NCBI GenBank assembly: GCA_014281115.1
Contig: JACONQ010000006.1
Coordinates: forward strand, 2,976,001 to 3,040,000
Reading direction: 5' to 3'
From: Laburnicola sp. R22_1
Taxonomy: Eukaryota; Ascomycota; Dothideomycetes; Pleosporales; Didymosphaeriaceae
Length of the DNA: 64,000 nt
The position numbers and the translations under genes are program-made. The notes beneath the pieces are model-generated. The model was not told the origin of the DNA. It searched no databases and saw only the letters and a list, made by a program, of their open reading frames with translations. Below are positions 11,539 to 24,322 of this stretch, one piece after another; within the stretch, counting starts at the first letter, position 1; each line of letters opens with the position of its first letter.

Positions 11539-14500
11539 ATGGCGAACATCCAGACAAGCTTGCCAATACCTACACAGCCTTGGGAAGCTGCCAAGAAACG
11601 GTTTCTAGAGAACCTGCACCAAGAAGAGATACACAAATTCAACAATGCGAGTTTGGAGAATCTATTCTACGAGGCTAGCGTAGCGCAACGAAAACATGCG
11701 CAAGGGAGCAAGACCTGGATCCTGCAGCAGAGGCTCGCCTCACTGGTGGACGGCATTCAGGAATACGGACAGGCGCTCGACGTCTATTCCAATACGTCGG
11801 CTCTGATATTGTGTCCCATTTGGGGGAGTATTAGAGTTGTCATTCATGTGAGTAAAGGTTCCACCACCGTTCTACATCTCTTTTAGATGGTCTTGCTCAT
11901 ACATTTTGTATCCTGGGGTAACTCCATGCTTTAATTCTCGCCAAACTAGTGTTCTAGTAGACTACATTGTCAAATCAAAAATTACGCGGCTGAGAACAAC
12001 ATTTTGCTAATAATTTTGCAGATCGCAAGTGAAGCTGGGAAGTTTCAAGAGAAAATAGTGGACATGCTGGCCCAAATTGGTGACGTCTTACCACGTTTCG
12101 GCATCTATCAAACGCTCTTCAGCGACCACGAGAGAATTCTAGTTGCTCTATCCGATGCATATCTCGACGTTCTCCAGTTCTGCGTCCAGACCAAGAACTT
12201 CTTTTTACAAAGCCGGAAATCGCTCGGTAAGTTTATTCATCATGTTGTGAGTGCTACAGCGGCTAGTTCATTCTTCGCGCCCTGTGATACCACAAATACC
12301 AATGCACATGCCGATCGTCTGAGACCTACCTCCGTGATCTTATGCTGGAAAAGCTGCTTACACTTCATAGTCCCGATGTCCATCATCCTGAAGGGTGCAT
12401 GGAAGCCTTTCCGGCAGGATTTTGAAGAGAATATGATCAGATTTCGTAAGCACCAAAAAGCCGTCGAGAAAGAAGCACGCCTAGCGCATATGATCGAAGC
12501 GGCCAAAGCTCGCGATCTTGAGAAAGCCAGGCAAGCTTTGCAAATCCGGAACAACAAGTTCAAGCGACGACATAGAATACTCTGTGCCCTTCGTACCGTG
12601 GACTATCAAGCAAAGCATGTGAAGCTATCCGCGTTACGACATCCTGGTACCAATGTTTGGTTGCAACACGATTCTCATTTCAAATCTTGGTTAGCTTCGA
12701 ATGTCTCCAGCTGTTTGCCATGCTACGGCATTCCCGGCTCAGGAAAGTCAGTCTTAGCTGCAAACGTATCGAACGATCTAGCGGCTTCACTCGATCCAAG
12801 TTCCGTCTTATGCTACTATTATTGCGACTACAGCGATGCAAACTCTTTGGACCCGAACTATTTTTTGGCCTCTTTGATCAAACAAGCAACTTTGCGGCTG
12901 CCTCTAGATCATTTCACCGACAAGTTTCATTGTCCATATGACGAGCAGAGCCCTCCACCTCTGTTGGCCAAAGCTAGGACGTTTCTGTCAGACATTCTCA
13001 AGAACTTCAAGACTGCGTACGTCGTGGTCGATGGACTGGATGAACTTCATGGGGACGGACAACGCGCCATCATGGACACGCTCACACAACTCCTTCAACT
13101 GACCCCGACAATCGTTAAATGCTTCATCACTAGCCGGCCTGAGGAGTATGTCGTTAAGAACGCCTGGAAACGCTGTCAAAGCATAGTTCTTTCTAGTACC
13201 CAACTTGACCAGGATATTGCCTCTTTCATTGAGGACACAATCAATTCACAGTTGGTAAAAAGCAATCCGCTGTTCAACAATGAGATCCTGAAGAAAGAGG
13301 TTTTCGAAGCTCTTGTAGCAGGAGCTCAATGCATGTAAGTATGCTGTTCTAGGTGGTTTCTTGCTTTAGCTGACCTGGAAGGTTTCTATGGGTTAAATTT
13401 CAACTATACGACCTTGAAGAAGCATTGACGGAGAACGCTGTTCGTACAATCCTTGCGGACCTTCCAAAAAACTTGGGCGAAACCTACCATAGAATCATCA
13501 AGAAAGCATGTCGGTATGGGGGACAGGAGAAATCCAGCATCATTAAAAGAGTTCTCCACTGGACGATATGCGCACGACGACCGCTACTATTAGAGGAAAT
13601 CGAGGAAGCAGTTGCCTTGGACAAAAGCGACACATATCTGCGTGCGGACCGTATCTCGGGGAACACCGGAGACCGCCTTGTCAGTGCCTGTGGGAATTTA
13701 GTTGTCTACAACCGTGACGACAATACAGTGAGCCTTGCGCATCATACCGTCAAGCAATACTTGTGTCAAGAGCCCGGAGAATATGCTCAACAGGACACTT
13801 CTGCGTTTCATTTTGATCTTCTCGCCGCTCATCGCGAGATTGGGGAAATATGCATCAGCTACCTTTCGTTCTCAGACTTCGAGACGCAAGTGATCAAAGT
13901 GCCGCAGGCAGTCGAGGTTCCTAGCGAGGGGCTCAAGAATATGATCTGGAGTGGGGTACCGTTCGCGCGGTATGCCCAGTCACTGTTCTGGCGAGAAGCC
14001 CAAGGGCGTCCGACAGAGACCGCAACGCAGCCCAAGATCAGACTTGCTGTTCCTGTGTCAACGAAACCTTCGGCCACTATGGCAAAGAAATATGCTCTCT
14101 TGGACTACGTTATCACATTCTGGCCGTTTCACACTGCAAGTTTCACCGAAGACAGTCCAGGTTGGTCGGCTTTCGCACGTGTTGCATTACACCAGCAGCT
14201 ACTATTCGCATTCCGGCCATGGGAAGAGGAGCAGCATCGAGATAAAGTGGACTCGGTGTTGAAGACAAATGATTCTCCGCAAAGTTCTAGGGGCATGATA
14301 GAGTCTCTGCGGCAAACCAAACACCCACTCACAGCAGAATACCGGAACACGGTTTACCTTTACGCATGGGCTTTCAAGAACGGTCTTAGGTCGTTATTGA
14401 GACTTTCGAACAACAGGTGCCTGAGAGTATACTTTCGAGAACGCTACCGCACAGATCACGGCTTAGAGAATTACGTGCCAACTTGCATAATCTCATCAAC

Positions 14501-15119
14501 ATTAGATCCTTGGGATGGCCAGATTATTCTCACAGCCTTTAAGGGATATTGGCCGGACCTCTCACTGATTGAAATACTGGAGTATGAATTTCGATCATGG
14601 GTTGACCAAGACCAGCATTCCTTTGATGTCTTGTTCAATAAAGTCATTGACGAAGCAACACGTCGTTGCGCCAGTCGAGGAAACAACCTAGGACTTTCCT
14701 CCATAATATCAAAGGCTAAAACAATGGGTCTGCTCAGTATCGTATTACAGATTTATCAGGATCCGAAATATTTCGGCCTCCAAGTTCCGGAAAGGCGAAC
14801 GTTTGAACAATCATTGAGGGACCACCTCCTGGCAAAAGCCATGAAACGAGCAGATCGGGAGACTGCAAGAGTGGCAATTCTCAACGCGATGATCAACGTC
14901 GCAGTCAAGTCAAGAGACATTGAGGCTCTGGAGGAGACTCTGTTACTTCCACTGCCAGATAACATTGTGACACAAGCATTCGACGACCTGGATTATGAAA
15001 CGTTATATCACGATACATGGAGCCTAGTATCCAATAAAGTTGTTTCACGGTTGTTGATGGAAGCGAAAAATAGGTCGCGCAGGCATAGAAGAACCCACAA
15101 CGTGGTCTCGAGCCACTGA
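11539..15119 (+). CDS. NACHT-domain STAND protein (NLR-like) with DUF7708-type N-terminus
   Basis: This is a fungal STAND NTPase, a family that includes NLR-like regulators of non-self recognition and cell death. Exons 11539-11847, 12022-12226, 12371-13334 and 13382-15119 give about 1,071 residues. The second intron (GTAAGT at 12227 to AG at 12370, 144 nt) is in frame and stop-free, so it reads through; removing it restores a family-like SRKSLVPMSIILKGAWKPF. The N-terminal helical domain (about residues 20-240) resembles the DUF7708 region that precedes many fungal NACHT domains. NACHT follows: Walker A GIPGSGKS, Walker B AYVVVDGLDEL, and the CFITSRPEEY sensor segment. A winged-helix-like part follows (ILHWTICARRPLLLEEIEEA and LAHHTVKQYL). 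The remaining ~400 residues show no ankyrin, WD or TPR repeats. The fold assignment is confident; a role in incompatibility or immunity is inference. Confidence 0.85.
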
Positions 15120-16830
15120 CGTCTTCTCGATCATAGTAGCTCTCGCCCTCATTATTTTAGTATCTACACTTTTTATTATTATATCTAGATTTATGCTGAA
15201 CAGTTTCCTACTATTTCACACACTTTGCCACCACAAAATTCAAAACACAGACAACCTTGCTTCCTATATACCACATGCCACATGCGACATGCCACATGCA
15301 ACATGCACTACTCTCCAACATCAACTAATGCTAACAGCATCTTTTACCGCCTCTCCGCAGCAACATTATTTTCCTCGCCACTAGTTCTAGAGAAGAATAA
15401 CTAACAGCACGATTCTAATCACGTACTCTCCCACGATAATCCAGGCCCCGTCCTACCGTAGATATCGTACCTCTAGGCGGGGCGACACGCTCAGCTAGTC
15501 ACGCTGGTGGATTGATCTGCCTGGTGTAAACTGCAGTCTGTTTTTGTGCAAACCACATACCTACCTACTACTATAATAACATTCATAACACTACCCTTAT
15601 CTTATCTTATCCACAAATCCCTACCACCCGCACTTCAGATCCATACCCCTCCTTAAACTAAACCATTATACCATTACTGTCACCAAAAGATCCCCCACAG
15701 AAAACTGTCAAAGCTAGCCATTCACACCTTAAAACACACCAACCACATAAACCCAAGGCTGTACCTCGAAGCCGAGCAAGAAAAATATATACAGCCATCA
15801 CCTCAACCATCCGTCCGCAATACCAGCCTCCACCCATGAGAAACAATACAACGCAAACTGCTTTATGTATAACTAACCCAGTCCAAACTTCAAATCCTTA
15901 CAGTAAGAAAACCATCACGGCGGCACTACGCTATCCAACATACCATACATAGGAGTAAGTACGCCGTACAATACAGCCTGTAGTGGCCTATACACCACAC
16001 CGTCCATACCCGCCATCACCATCATTACCACATGCAAAAAGTCGCCAACAGAATCATCACTAGTTATATATATCCTATTACAATCACCACATGCTAGATA
16101 CTACGTTATACTCTCTCCTACATCACCCTCTCTATTATTTGCAAGGACTTCAGTGAACTAGGTTGCACTTTCCTACAACGAAGCTTATTCAATACACCCT
16201 ATATACTATCTGAAAGAAGACTTCGCGCACTCTCGGTACAAGGTATAACGCTGTTATGGAAAGCTGTAACACCCTACATACATAACTGCCTTATCAGCCG
16301 TACTGTAGCTGAGGTTTGTATGTGGTTAGTCGAGGGCGTAACTATAGCTCTGCTGGGAGGCTAGTAGTGTACACAAGCCGTAGCATACACCCGCCAAAGG
16401 GCCACTGTTCTACGGTACGATGGACACCCTGGAACACACTGCCGCTAGTGGCAGCACCTTTTTCTCCCGATGACATCTCCTCCACAACGAAGCCCTGCAA
16501 TGACCACACACACCACCTCCTAGTCCCACCAACAATAATCACACAAAACATCACCACCAAGAAGCACAGCAAAAATCTTCAAACGGCACCAAAACACGAA
16601 AAACACCCGATGAACTTTGAACTTTTCCCTCTCCCTCCCCCCACCGATATCAACCTGCAGAGCCATATCGACCTATTATAATGTACAAGCATGTGTTGTT
16701 CTCCTTCACACCTCTTCCCCGCTAAACTCGCCGTAAAAACATCGACAATGATTCGCGAAAGGGTTCCCTGGCCCTACGATACCGAAACACAACGCCGCCT
16801 ACATAGTAATCAACAAAAACATATCATACA
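15120..16830. other. AT-rich convergent intergenic region
   Basis: About 1.7 kb lie between two convergent genes. The DNA is A/T- and C/A-rich with many stops. A short imperfect tandem array of CCACATG/CAACATG units lies near 15270-15307. No gene, RNA or transposon signature was recognised. Confidence 0.5.
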
Positions 16831-19308
16831 TCAACTCCTGCTACCGCCAAGGAGCGGTTGCGATTCGCCGCCTCCACTTGCACTGCCTCCCTTCTTCTTC
16901 TTACCTCGCTTCTTACGCTTCTTTTTGTTGCCGGCGCCTTGAGAATCGGCATTCGGGTTGTCCTCCGTGTCCGTGTTCGCATTCGACTTCTGATCTTGGC
17001 CACCGTCAGTCTTGGCGAGCATTGCCTTGTCTTCCGAGTCACTCGAACTAGTGGTTTCCAGCACAATCTTCTTCACCCCATTCACATCCACAATGTTTTC
17101 GGAGATACTACCACTTCGAGCCGTGTGGCGCTTTCTCGGCGTAGAGGGCGGTGACTCAGAAGGTAGCGACGCCACGGTGCTGACAGACTGCGAACGCTGT
17201 TTTGACTTGGACCATTCGCGTTCTCCACTAGCTTCATCCTCGACTACCACCTTTGCGTTCTCGTCAACGTGACGTGATTTAGGCGATGTGGGCTCTTCAT
17301 TTCGAGACTTTGGTTTTGAATCGTCCTCTTTCCAAGATATGCGGTCAGAGCCCATTGTACCGTAACCCACTGCAACAATATGCGCCCCATCGCTAGCTTG
17401 CCGTCCTGTAGACACATATTAGTAGGCGCTCCCTTTGTTGAGGTGTCTCCAACATGTGCACGACGTACCTGCAGACTCCAATAAACCTTCTCCTACGCCT
17501 CCTTGAGGTGCGTGCTCATTCACCACGATCACTTCATCCGATGGCTTTGCGTTTTCGGGGATCGTGTTCGGGATGCCGTTAGCAACTCCCTGCTTGATCT
17601 TGACGGTGCCAATGCGAGTGGCCTTGGGTCGGCTGGCCGCATTGGAAGGGCCCAAATGTTTCAGATGCTGCCTGAGCTCAGGATCATCGCTGCGGATACC
17701 TCGGGAAGTAGACTGGTCGGCAGACTGGCCAACACCAGCGCTACTACGTCGGCGGAGAAGGAGAGTTGTGGCCTTAGCACCCGGATTGTCGGGCAAGGAT
17801 GTCTTTCTCAAGGTGCCTTCGTCAACGGTTTCGATCGGTGGTTCTCCATTTGCCGCCTCGGAAGGCTTCCGTGAAGCAGGGTCGGCGACAATCTCGCCTT
17901 TTGGTATGCGCGTGCGTGGAGCGGGGTGGATGCGACGAATGGCCTGTGATTCACTTAGCGGATGCATATAACAACATGGCGTCGAAGGACCTTGACATAC
18001 CTTGTGAACATCAACAAACACGTCCGACTCGTCAATGATTTCTTCGCCGATCAGCTCTTCAATGACATCCTCCAGAGTAACAACGCCGACGGCACCGTGG
18101 GGGTCAGCGGGGAAATCGGACACGAGGACCATGTGCGATTTTCCTTCCTGGAAAAAGTTGATGATATCCAGACAACTAGTCTCGGGGCGAGTCTCAGGCA
18201 GTGTGGCCAAGGCGAACTCGCTGACGCACAGGGCGTCCTCAGGGTCGTATGTAATAAGCATCTTGACAAGCAACATGCCCACGAAGTTCTCGGGGTTATC
18301 CGGAGTGTGAATGGGGATACGAGAGTATCCAGCAGAAAGAATGATCTCCATCATCTGCTCGTCTAGTATGGTATCAGACGACATGGTAAAGACGTCGTCC
18401 ATGGGCGTCATGATGCTCCCAACGGCTTTAGCTTTCAAGTCCAGAACGGCCGAAATGATGGTAACCTCGTCCTCGTTGAGACGATCATCGGGACTCGTGC
18501 CAAGGGTCTTGTGGAGTGTGACAAGGGATTTGAGGCCCGCCTTCTTGTATGTCGTGCCATGGTCTTCGCCGAGAAGGTAGTCGAGAAGCTTCGCCGTGGG
18601 CCAGGCAACGGGGGCCATGATATACATGAGACCCAGCACGAGGGGCGAGCACCATGCTCCGATGGGCAGGCCGTAGCGAACGCATATCGATTGGGGGACG
18701 ACCTCTCCGAAGATGACTGCGCATGGTTATCAGCCAAGAGCGCCTGGGACGGTGTTGTGAGACTTACCGATCAAGACGGTGGAACTGAGAACAGCGGGCC
18801 AACCTCCACCCAGCGATCTGTCGAGCACGATGGGTAGGGTCTCGTTGGTGATGACGTTGCTCAATAGCAGTGTGACCAGGACCCAGTGCTTGCCCCTCTT
18901 CAGCAACCGCAACACTCTGGCCGCGTTCTTGCGCTCCGACCCTTCGCCCGACGAAGCAATGACTTGAAGGTAGACCTCATCCTGGCCCATCAAGCTGCGA
19001 GACACCAATTAGCCAACTTCGCGTCTGACATGTACGCAACAGAGCACCTACGCGATGGTCAAGCCAGCAAAGATACCTCCCAGGAGGACGAGGGTGATGG
19101 CGACGCCCAGGTACAGCCACAGGCTTGCATCTGCGGGAGACTTGGGAAGGTCTTCCTCTTCAAGGGTGTGAAGGGCGCGATCGAAGAGCGGCAGGGCCTT
19201 GACGGCGGGCGCGAAGCCGTGTACGAGGGCGAGCAGCAGGGTGCTGATGCGGGCATAGCGCCCCCGGGAGGCGGCATTGGCGGCGCTGGGTAAGCGAACA
19301 GAGCTCAT
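16831..19308 (-). CDS. MAM3/CNNM-type membrane protein (DUF21 + CBS pair)
   Basis: This is an integral membrane protein of the CNNM/ancient conserved domain family; yeast Mam3 is vacuolar and linked to Mn/Mg homeostasis. The ATG at 19308 opens an N-terminal hydrophobic segment, then [20 protein letters not shown] begins the DUF21 membrane domain. That domain continues over two introns through [34 protein letters not shown] and [23 protein letters not shown] domains follow around residues 200-330: [20 protein letters not shown] and [21 protein letters not shown] 57-nt in-frame intron (17944-18000) lies after DVFVDVHK. The last intron, near 17413-17469, joins LLESAG to [19 protein letters not shown]. 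The Ser/Lys-rich tail ends in a basic [14 protein letters not shown] run and [10 protein letters not shown]. Total length is about 740 residues. Family and topology are secure; the transported ion is inference. Confidence 0.88.
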
Positions 19309-19931
19309 GACGGACGCCCGAGTCCAGACGCGATGGCAGCGCGCGGGGTGAGAAGGAGAGGATGCGGTCGACGACGGCGCGTCCGAGAGCGTCCACGGTC
19401 GTTCCACGGTCGGAGAGGCAGCGACGAGGGAGTTGCAGAACAGCGCGTGGCCCGTGCCACAGCTAGCTCGGTGCGGGACCGGCACACAAGAGCATGCAAT
19501 AACATGGCACGCAAACAACAGGCCAAGCACGCCCTGGCATCTTTGAAACTGAACCCGCAATCAACTACGATCCACTTCGCATCCACACGGCCCGTGTGGG
19601 CAGCCGCGCGGAAAGCTCGCAACTCTCCGATCATGTTCAACGGCCGTGGCAGGCTGCAGCCGAACGAGCAGCATCTGGCGTCATCGCACGCGCCTTGACG
19701 AACATCTGGAGAACCGCGGGTCAGAGCGCGAGTCACGTGCCCCCGGCCGCTCCTCGGGTCATCGCTGGCACCCAAGGTGACCCAACCACGGTAACCCGCA
19801 GGTAACCGGTCGGTGTTGGACTGTCGGCAATGGCACAAACAGCAACCAGTGCTCCGAGTCCCGCCAGCTGTCTTTTGCTCCCCGAACGCTGCGCCTCTCC
19901 TCTATAACATGCAATGCTGCTAATCTAGACA
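19309..19931. promoter_or_regulatory. Divergent promoter region (MAM3-like / BCKDH E1 beta)
   Basis: 623 bp lie between divergent starts. It is GC-rich near the MAM3-like gene, with open minus frames upstream of 19308 that I read as leader and not as an N-terminal extension. No specific operator was identified. Confidence 0.4.
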
Positions 19932-21256
19932 ATGGCCGCCAAAAGCCCCTCCATTCGCGCCCTTTCTCGCTACCTCCTGCGCCCGCAAGCGCCCCTCCAT
20001 CCTCGCTGCCGTCAGCCATGCCACGGCAAACGGTATTCATCGGCCGTGGCCGGCGCACGACTCAATGGCTCTGTAGAATACGACACCACGCCTCTCCTTT
20101 CTCACACCGCCAAAGCCGCCCTCGCGAATCCCGAACTGCCCGATGACGTCCGCAAGGGCCAGACGAAGCGCGTCAACCTGTACCAAGCCGTAAACGAAGC
20201 CCTACGCCATGTCCTGCAATCGGATGAGAGAGTGCTCGTGTTTGGAGAGGACGTGCAGTTTGGTGGAGTGTTCAGGGCTACGATGAACCTTGCGGGTGAC
20301 TTCGGGACCGAGCGCGTCTTCAACACGCCGCTGAGTGAGCAGGGTCTTGTGGGCTTTGCCATCGGAGCTGCGAGCGAAGGCATGCGGCCAGTAGCGGAGA
20401 TCCAGTTTGCCGACTATGTCTATCCAGCTTTCGACCAGATCGTGAATGAGGCGGCCAAGTACAGATACATGTCAGGAGCCACGGGTGTGCATTGTGGTGG
20501 CTTGACGATTCGGATGCCCACCGGAGTTGTGGGACATGGTGCCCTGTAAGACTGTCCAGCTTTCTCACATGTTCTCGGGATGCTAACATCTACTCCAGCT
20601 ACCACTCGCAGTCTCCCGAGGCCTTGTTTACCCATATACCTGGTCTCCACGTCGTCATTCCACGTTCGCCCACTCAGGCCAAGGGCCTTTTGCTCTCGTC
20701 CATCCGCTCAAACGACCCCGTCATCTTCATGGAACCCAAAATCCTTTACCGCGCCGCCATCGAACAAGTCCCCGTATCTCCGTTCTATCTACCACTCGAC
20801 AAAGCCGAGATCCTTAAGCCTGGAAAAGACGTTACCATTGTCTCCTACGGTACGCCACTGTACACATGTTCAGCAGCTATAGCAGCAGCGGAGAAAGAGT
20901 TTGGGTGCAGCATAGAATTGATTGATTTGAGGACAATATACCCATGGGACAGGGAGACAGTTTTGGAGAGCGTGAAGAAGACGGGACGAGCAATCATTGT
21001 GCACGAGAGCATGATGAATGCGGGCGTGGGTGCTGAGGTGGCAGCGACGATTCAAGAAAAGGCCTTCCTAAGATTGGAGGCGCCCGTTAAGAGAGTAACA
21101 GGATGGGCGACATTTACAGGATTGATGTTTGAACATCTGGTTGTACCAGATGTAACGAGTAAGGCTTCCACTTTCCGTGATGATGATCATCTGCAGTGCT
21201 CAATGCTAACTCTTCCAGGGGTTTACGATGCGATTAAAAAGACACTAGACTACTAA
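19932..21256 (+). CDS. Branched-chain 2-oxoacid dehydrogenase E1 subunit beta, mitochondrial
   Basis: This is the beta chain of the thiamine-diphosphate-dependent E1 component that decarboxylates the 2-oxoacids of Val, Leu and Ile in mitochondria. Exons 19932-20545, 20599-21158 and 21219-21256 give 403 residues. The N-terminus is Arg/Ser/Ala-rich with almost no acids before residue 45, as in a transit peptide. The core matches the family: [37 protein letters not shown] and [20 protein letters not shown], followed by YRYMSG. Splicing then restores [20 protein letters not shown]. Further matches are [13 protein letters not shown] and [17 protein letters not shown] in the cofactor-binding region favours BCKDH over pyruvate dehydrogenase E1 beta. 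The second intron (21159-21218, 60 nt) is in frame and stop-free; removing it gives [18 protein letters not shown], the proper family ending. Confidence 0.92.
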
Positions 21257-22340
21257 ACCGAATTTCTTACTCCATGCAAACATCACTGAGCTAGCGCGTC
21301 TTTGGTATTCCTGTTGAATGTAGCAGTCCCCTTAGAAACATGCGTACAACATCAGCCACCGACTAAAAGCTTTATCAATCTAACGAAAATGAATATGATC
21401 CGGTATTTAGGCGCCACGCCTTCACTCCATTATGGAGGTGGGTTTGTGAGTGCAGAGTTTTGGGGTGCAAATTTTTTGTGCGTGGTGGTAGCTCGTGAGG
21501 AAAGTGCGACTGGCCCTTGGTGACAAACGATACTAGACAGTGCCGCGGGACTGCGCGTTTGCAAAAGAAGTGGTATCTCACACTCTTTATTTGTCTGCTG
21601 CGCTATCTTCTAGTCCTGAGGTGCATTGCGAAGCCTGTGCCGAATCAGGCCGTGCGTACCCATCCATCCTCCTTCCGCCGTTGGGTTGCATATACACCAG
21701 TCCTGAGCATTACAGTGCGCTACCATCCCTAATAAATACCAAAAGCCATACCTACCTAAAAATAGAAACCCCCCAAACCCCAAATCGCTCCACACCGCGT
21801 CCAATTCCACTACACCCTCCATCCATCCGTCCGCCCCTCTCGCCCACCAAAACCAAAACATCATCGCCCAACTCCCTTACCCCGAAACAACTAAGCCCCT
21901 GCCCCATAGACGCGTCCGTAAAGTCCGGCGACCCAGCGCCGGCACTTGGGCGCTTGCATCGACCGAAGTGCCGATGCACCTCAATTTATTATCTACCGGG
22001 GTGCGTCGTATGCACGACACTGCAGATGTAGAATGCGGGGGAGGCCGATCGGTGTATGTGTTCGTGCGTGTGTAGTGAGATGGATTGGTAGAGGGGTTTT
22101 GTGGCGCGGGAGATTGATTGATAGAGGATAGGGATGCGACGGTGATGTTGAGTGATGAAGTGTGGAGGGAAGAGGTGGAGGAGGTGGAAGTGCGTACGGT
22201 ACACAGTTACATTTCACAGCAGTACTGCAAATGCAAAACAAGGCAGCCATACGATAAACAAAAAAAGCCGCGGGAACGACCGGGGGTATCATTTCTACAT
22301 CTACCTATCCATTGCCCAAAAAAACCATTAAAACAAACCC
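21257..22340. other. Convergent 3' intergenic region
   Basis: About 1.1 kb lie between convergent genes. C/A-rich and A-rich tracts (near 21735-21900 and 22230-22345) are present and no coding frame is convincing. It probably contains both 3' UTRs. Confidence 0.45.
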
Positions 22341-24322
22341 TCAAGACCACCGATGAAACCTCGCATCGGGAAACCTATCATCGATCACTCTTTCCCTGCC
22401 CGCACCCGCCGTAATCGTCGTCCGCACCCGCGGCACAAGCGGCGCATCGCTCATCCGATATAAACTCCCCTTGTCGAGATCGAAGTTGAACTCGCCTATT
22501 TCTTGCTGTAGTTGTTTTTCCACGCGCTGTCGGACTTCTTCGGCGCGGGAGTCGGATTCGAATAGGAAGGCGAGTTCTTCGAGGGTGCGGCCGTAGGTTT
22601 CGGGGAACATGAAGTACTGCGCGGGGGTTAGGGGCGGAAAAGAAGGAGGAGGAGGAGGAGGAGGAGGGGTTTTAAGAACATACGATGAAGACGATTTCGA
22701 ACGCAAGCCAGGCGCAGTACGTGATGAGCCAACGCCACTTAACCCGCTCGAGCCCAATAGGATTCACAAACGTAGTAAAGAAGCCCGCCCCCCTACCGAA
22801 AAACTGAAATATCGTGATGCCCCTCGCCCTCTGCGCGAACGGGAACAACTCCACCAGAAAAGCTGTATCCCAATTAGCCCAACCCCTCATCTTCTGCCCC
22901 ACGCACGGGTCGGAAAAAAAAAACTTACTATACGTGAGCGCGTTATACCCAATATTATAACACGGCTGATACGCAAAGATGAAAAAAATCGTAATCTTCG
23001 CCGAGACCTCCGAATTCTTCTCCAGAAACTGCTGCATGGCAATCGTCCACCCAACATAACACAACAGCAGCGACGTCGCACACGTCAAATACATGACGCG
23101 TCTTGGGAACCGCCGTACCAACATGCTAATCGCCACCGCGTTGACCAGATTCCACCCGTTGAGCCCGACGTTCAGCTTCCCCTTGAAATTCGGGTCTTTG
23201 TAGCCGATGAGCTGGAGCAGGTCGGAGAGGTAGTACGAGATGAGGGTGTTGCCGGACCATTGGGTGAAGAGGCCGAGGAAGGAGCCGACGATGACGCGCT
23301 TGCGCATGCCGGACGTGGAGAGCATGTCGAGCCAGGAGCGTTGCGAGTGCGCGAGTTCGAGCTGGATGGTGGATTCGATTTGGGCCATTTCGGCGGGGGC
23401 GAAGTCCGAGTGCGAGTTGCCTTCGGCGTGGTAGTGGACGAGGATGTGGTAGGCTTCGTCGCGTTTGTCTTTGGAGAGGAGGAAGCGGGGGGATTCGGGG
23501 ATAAAGCTGGTATATTGTTAGGTTGTTCGTCTTTTCTTGTATTTGCTGTGATCTTGGGGTTTGTTGATGCTTACAAAATGAAGACGATTTGTAGTAGTGA
23601 TGGGCCTGCTTGGAGAAGACTTGGGATTCTCCATGCCCAGTCTGAGTTCAAGTGCTGCGTGCCGAAGGATATTCCAGCCGCGACGAGGGCGCCGACAAAG
23701 TAGAGAGCGTTAAAGAGAGATGTCATAATGGGGCGTTCTTTCGGGTATGCCAATTCACCCATGAGAGAGGAGCCGGCGATGATACAGAAGGGGATTCCAA
23801 AGCCCAGAATCCAACGCGCTACCACGTACATTGCCGCTATTCTTCTTAGCTCGATCGGATAGTACGTCGGTGAATGTCAAAACATACCATTATAGGAGAA
23901 CGCTTGAACAAGAGCGCCCACCACCATGAGCCAGCTCCCAAGAAAGATAGCCCATCGCCGTCCAAACGTATCGTTAACGTAAGGAACAAAAGGCAGCGCA
24001 CATATTGCACCGAGGTTATACGCCGCCGATATAATCCCTAACAAAGGTCCAGATGGATGATTGAAGTCTACTCTTGTCAGCTAGCTGCTTCAACCTGCAC
24101 CATCACACTGCTGCGAGGTTGCTCACAAGCTTGCCACGCTGGTGAAATCTGCACCGTGTTGATCATTTGCGAGTCGAACCCGCTCGTCATCTCAATCCCA
24201 ATACAACATGGCAGCAACAAGGCATACAGCACCCGTAGATTCCTCTTCCGATACCAGGGTACGAGATCTTGTTGAACAATCCGCGTCAACACCGGATCCC
24301 CCTGCTTGCCGATCGACGCCAT
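22341..24322 (-). CDS. MFS sugar transporter (hexose/lactose permease-like)
   Basis: This is a 12-helix sugar:proton symporter of the fungal sugar porter family. The ATG at 24322 gives MASIGKQGDP. Exons then encode VLYALLLPCCIGIEMTSGFD, GPLLGIISAAYNLGAICALP, the cytoplasmic-loop motif FGRRWAIFLGSWLMVVGALV, and MYVVARWILGFGIPFCIIAG followed by SSLMGELAYPKERP. The middle loop carries the family motif PESPRFLLSKDKRDEAYHIL. The second half includes FTQWSGNTLISYYLSDLL, NIGYNALTY joined to FLVELFPFAQRARG, and the end motif FPETYGRTLEELAFLFE. About six introns are needed. The last, near 22615-22680, has a long (CCT)n tract before its acceptor. The C-terminal tail of about 80 residues is hydrophilic. 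The substrate cannot be assigned; related fungal proteins are annotated as lactose permeases or hexose transporters. Confidence 0.88.

Noticed and set aside
12240..12370. Continuous reading frame through 12227-12370 as coding sequence of the NACHT protein
   Set aside because: The stretch starts with GTAAGT and ends in AG, is unlike the family, and its removal restores a family-like sequence. It is taken as an intron.
22609..23703. Plus-strand open frame of 364 codons
   Set aside because: It is antisense to the sugar transporter exons, which carry clear MFS motifs. Its Arg/Glu/Val-rich translation is a shadow.
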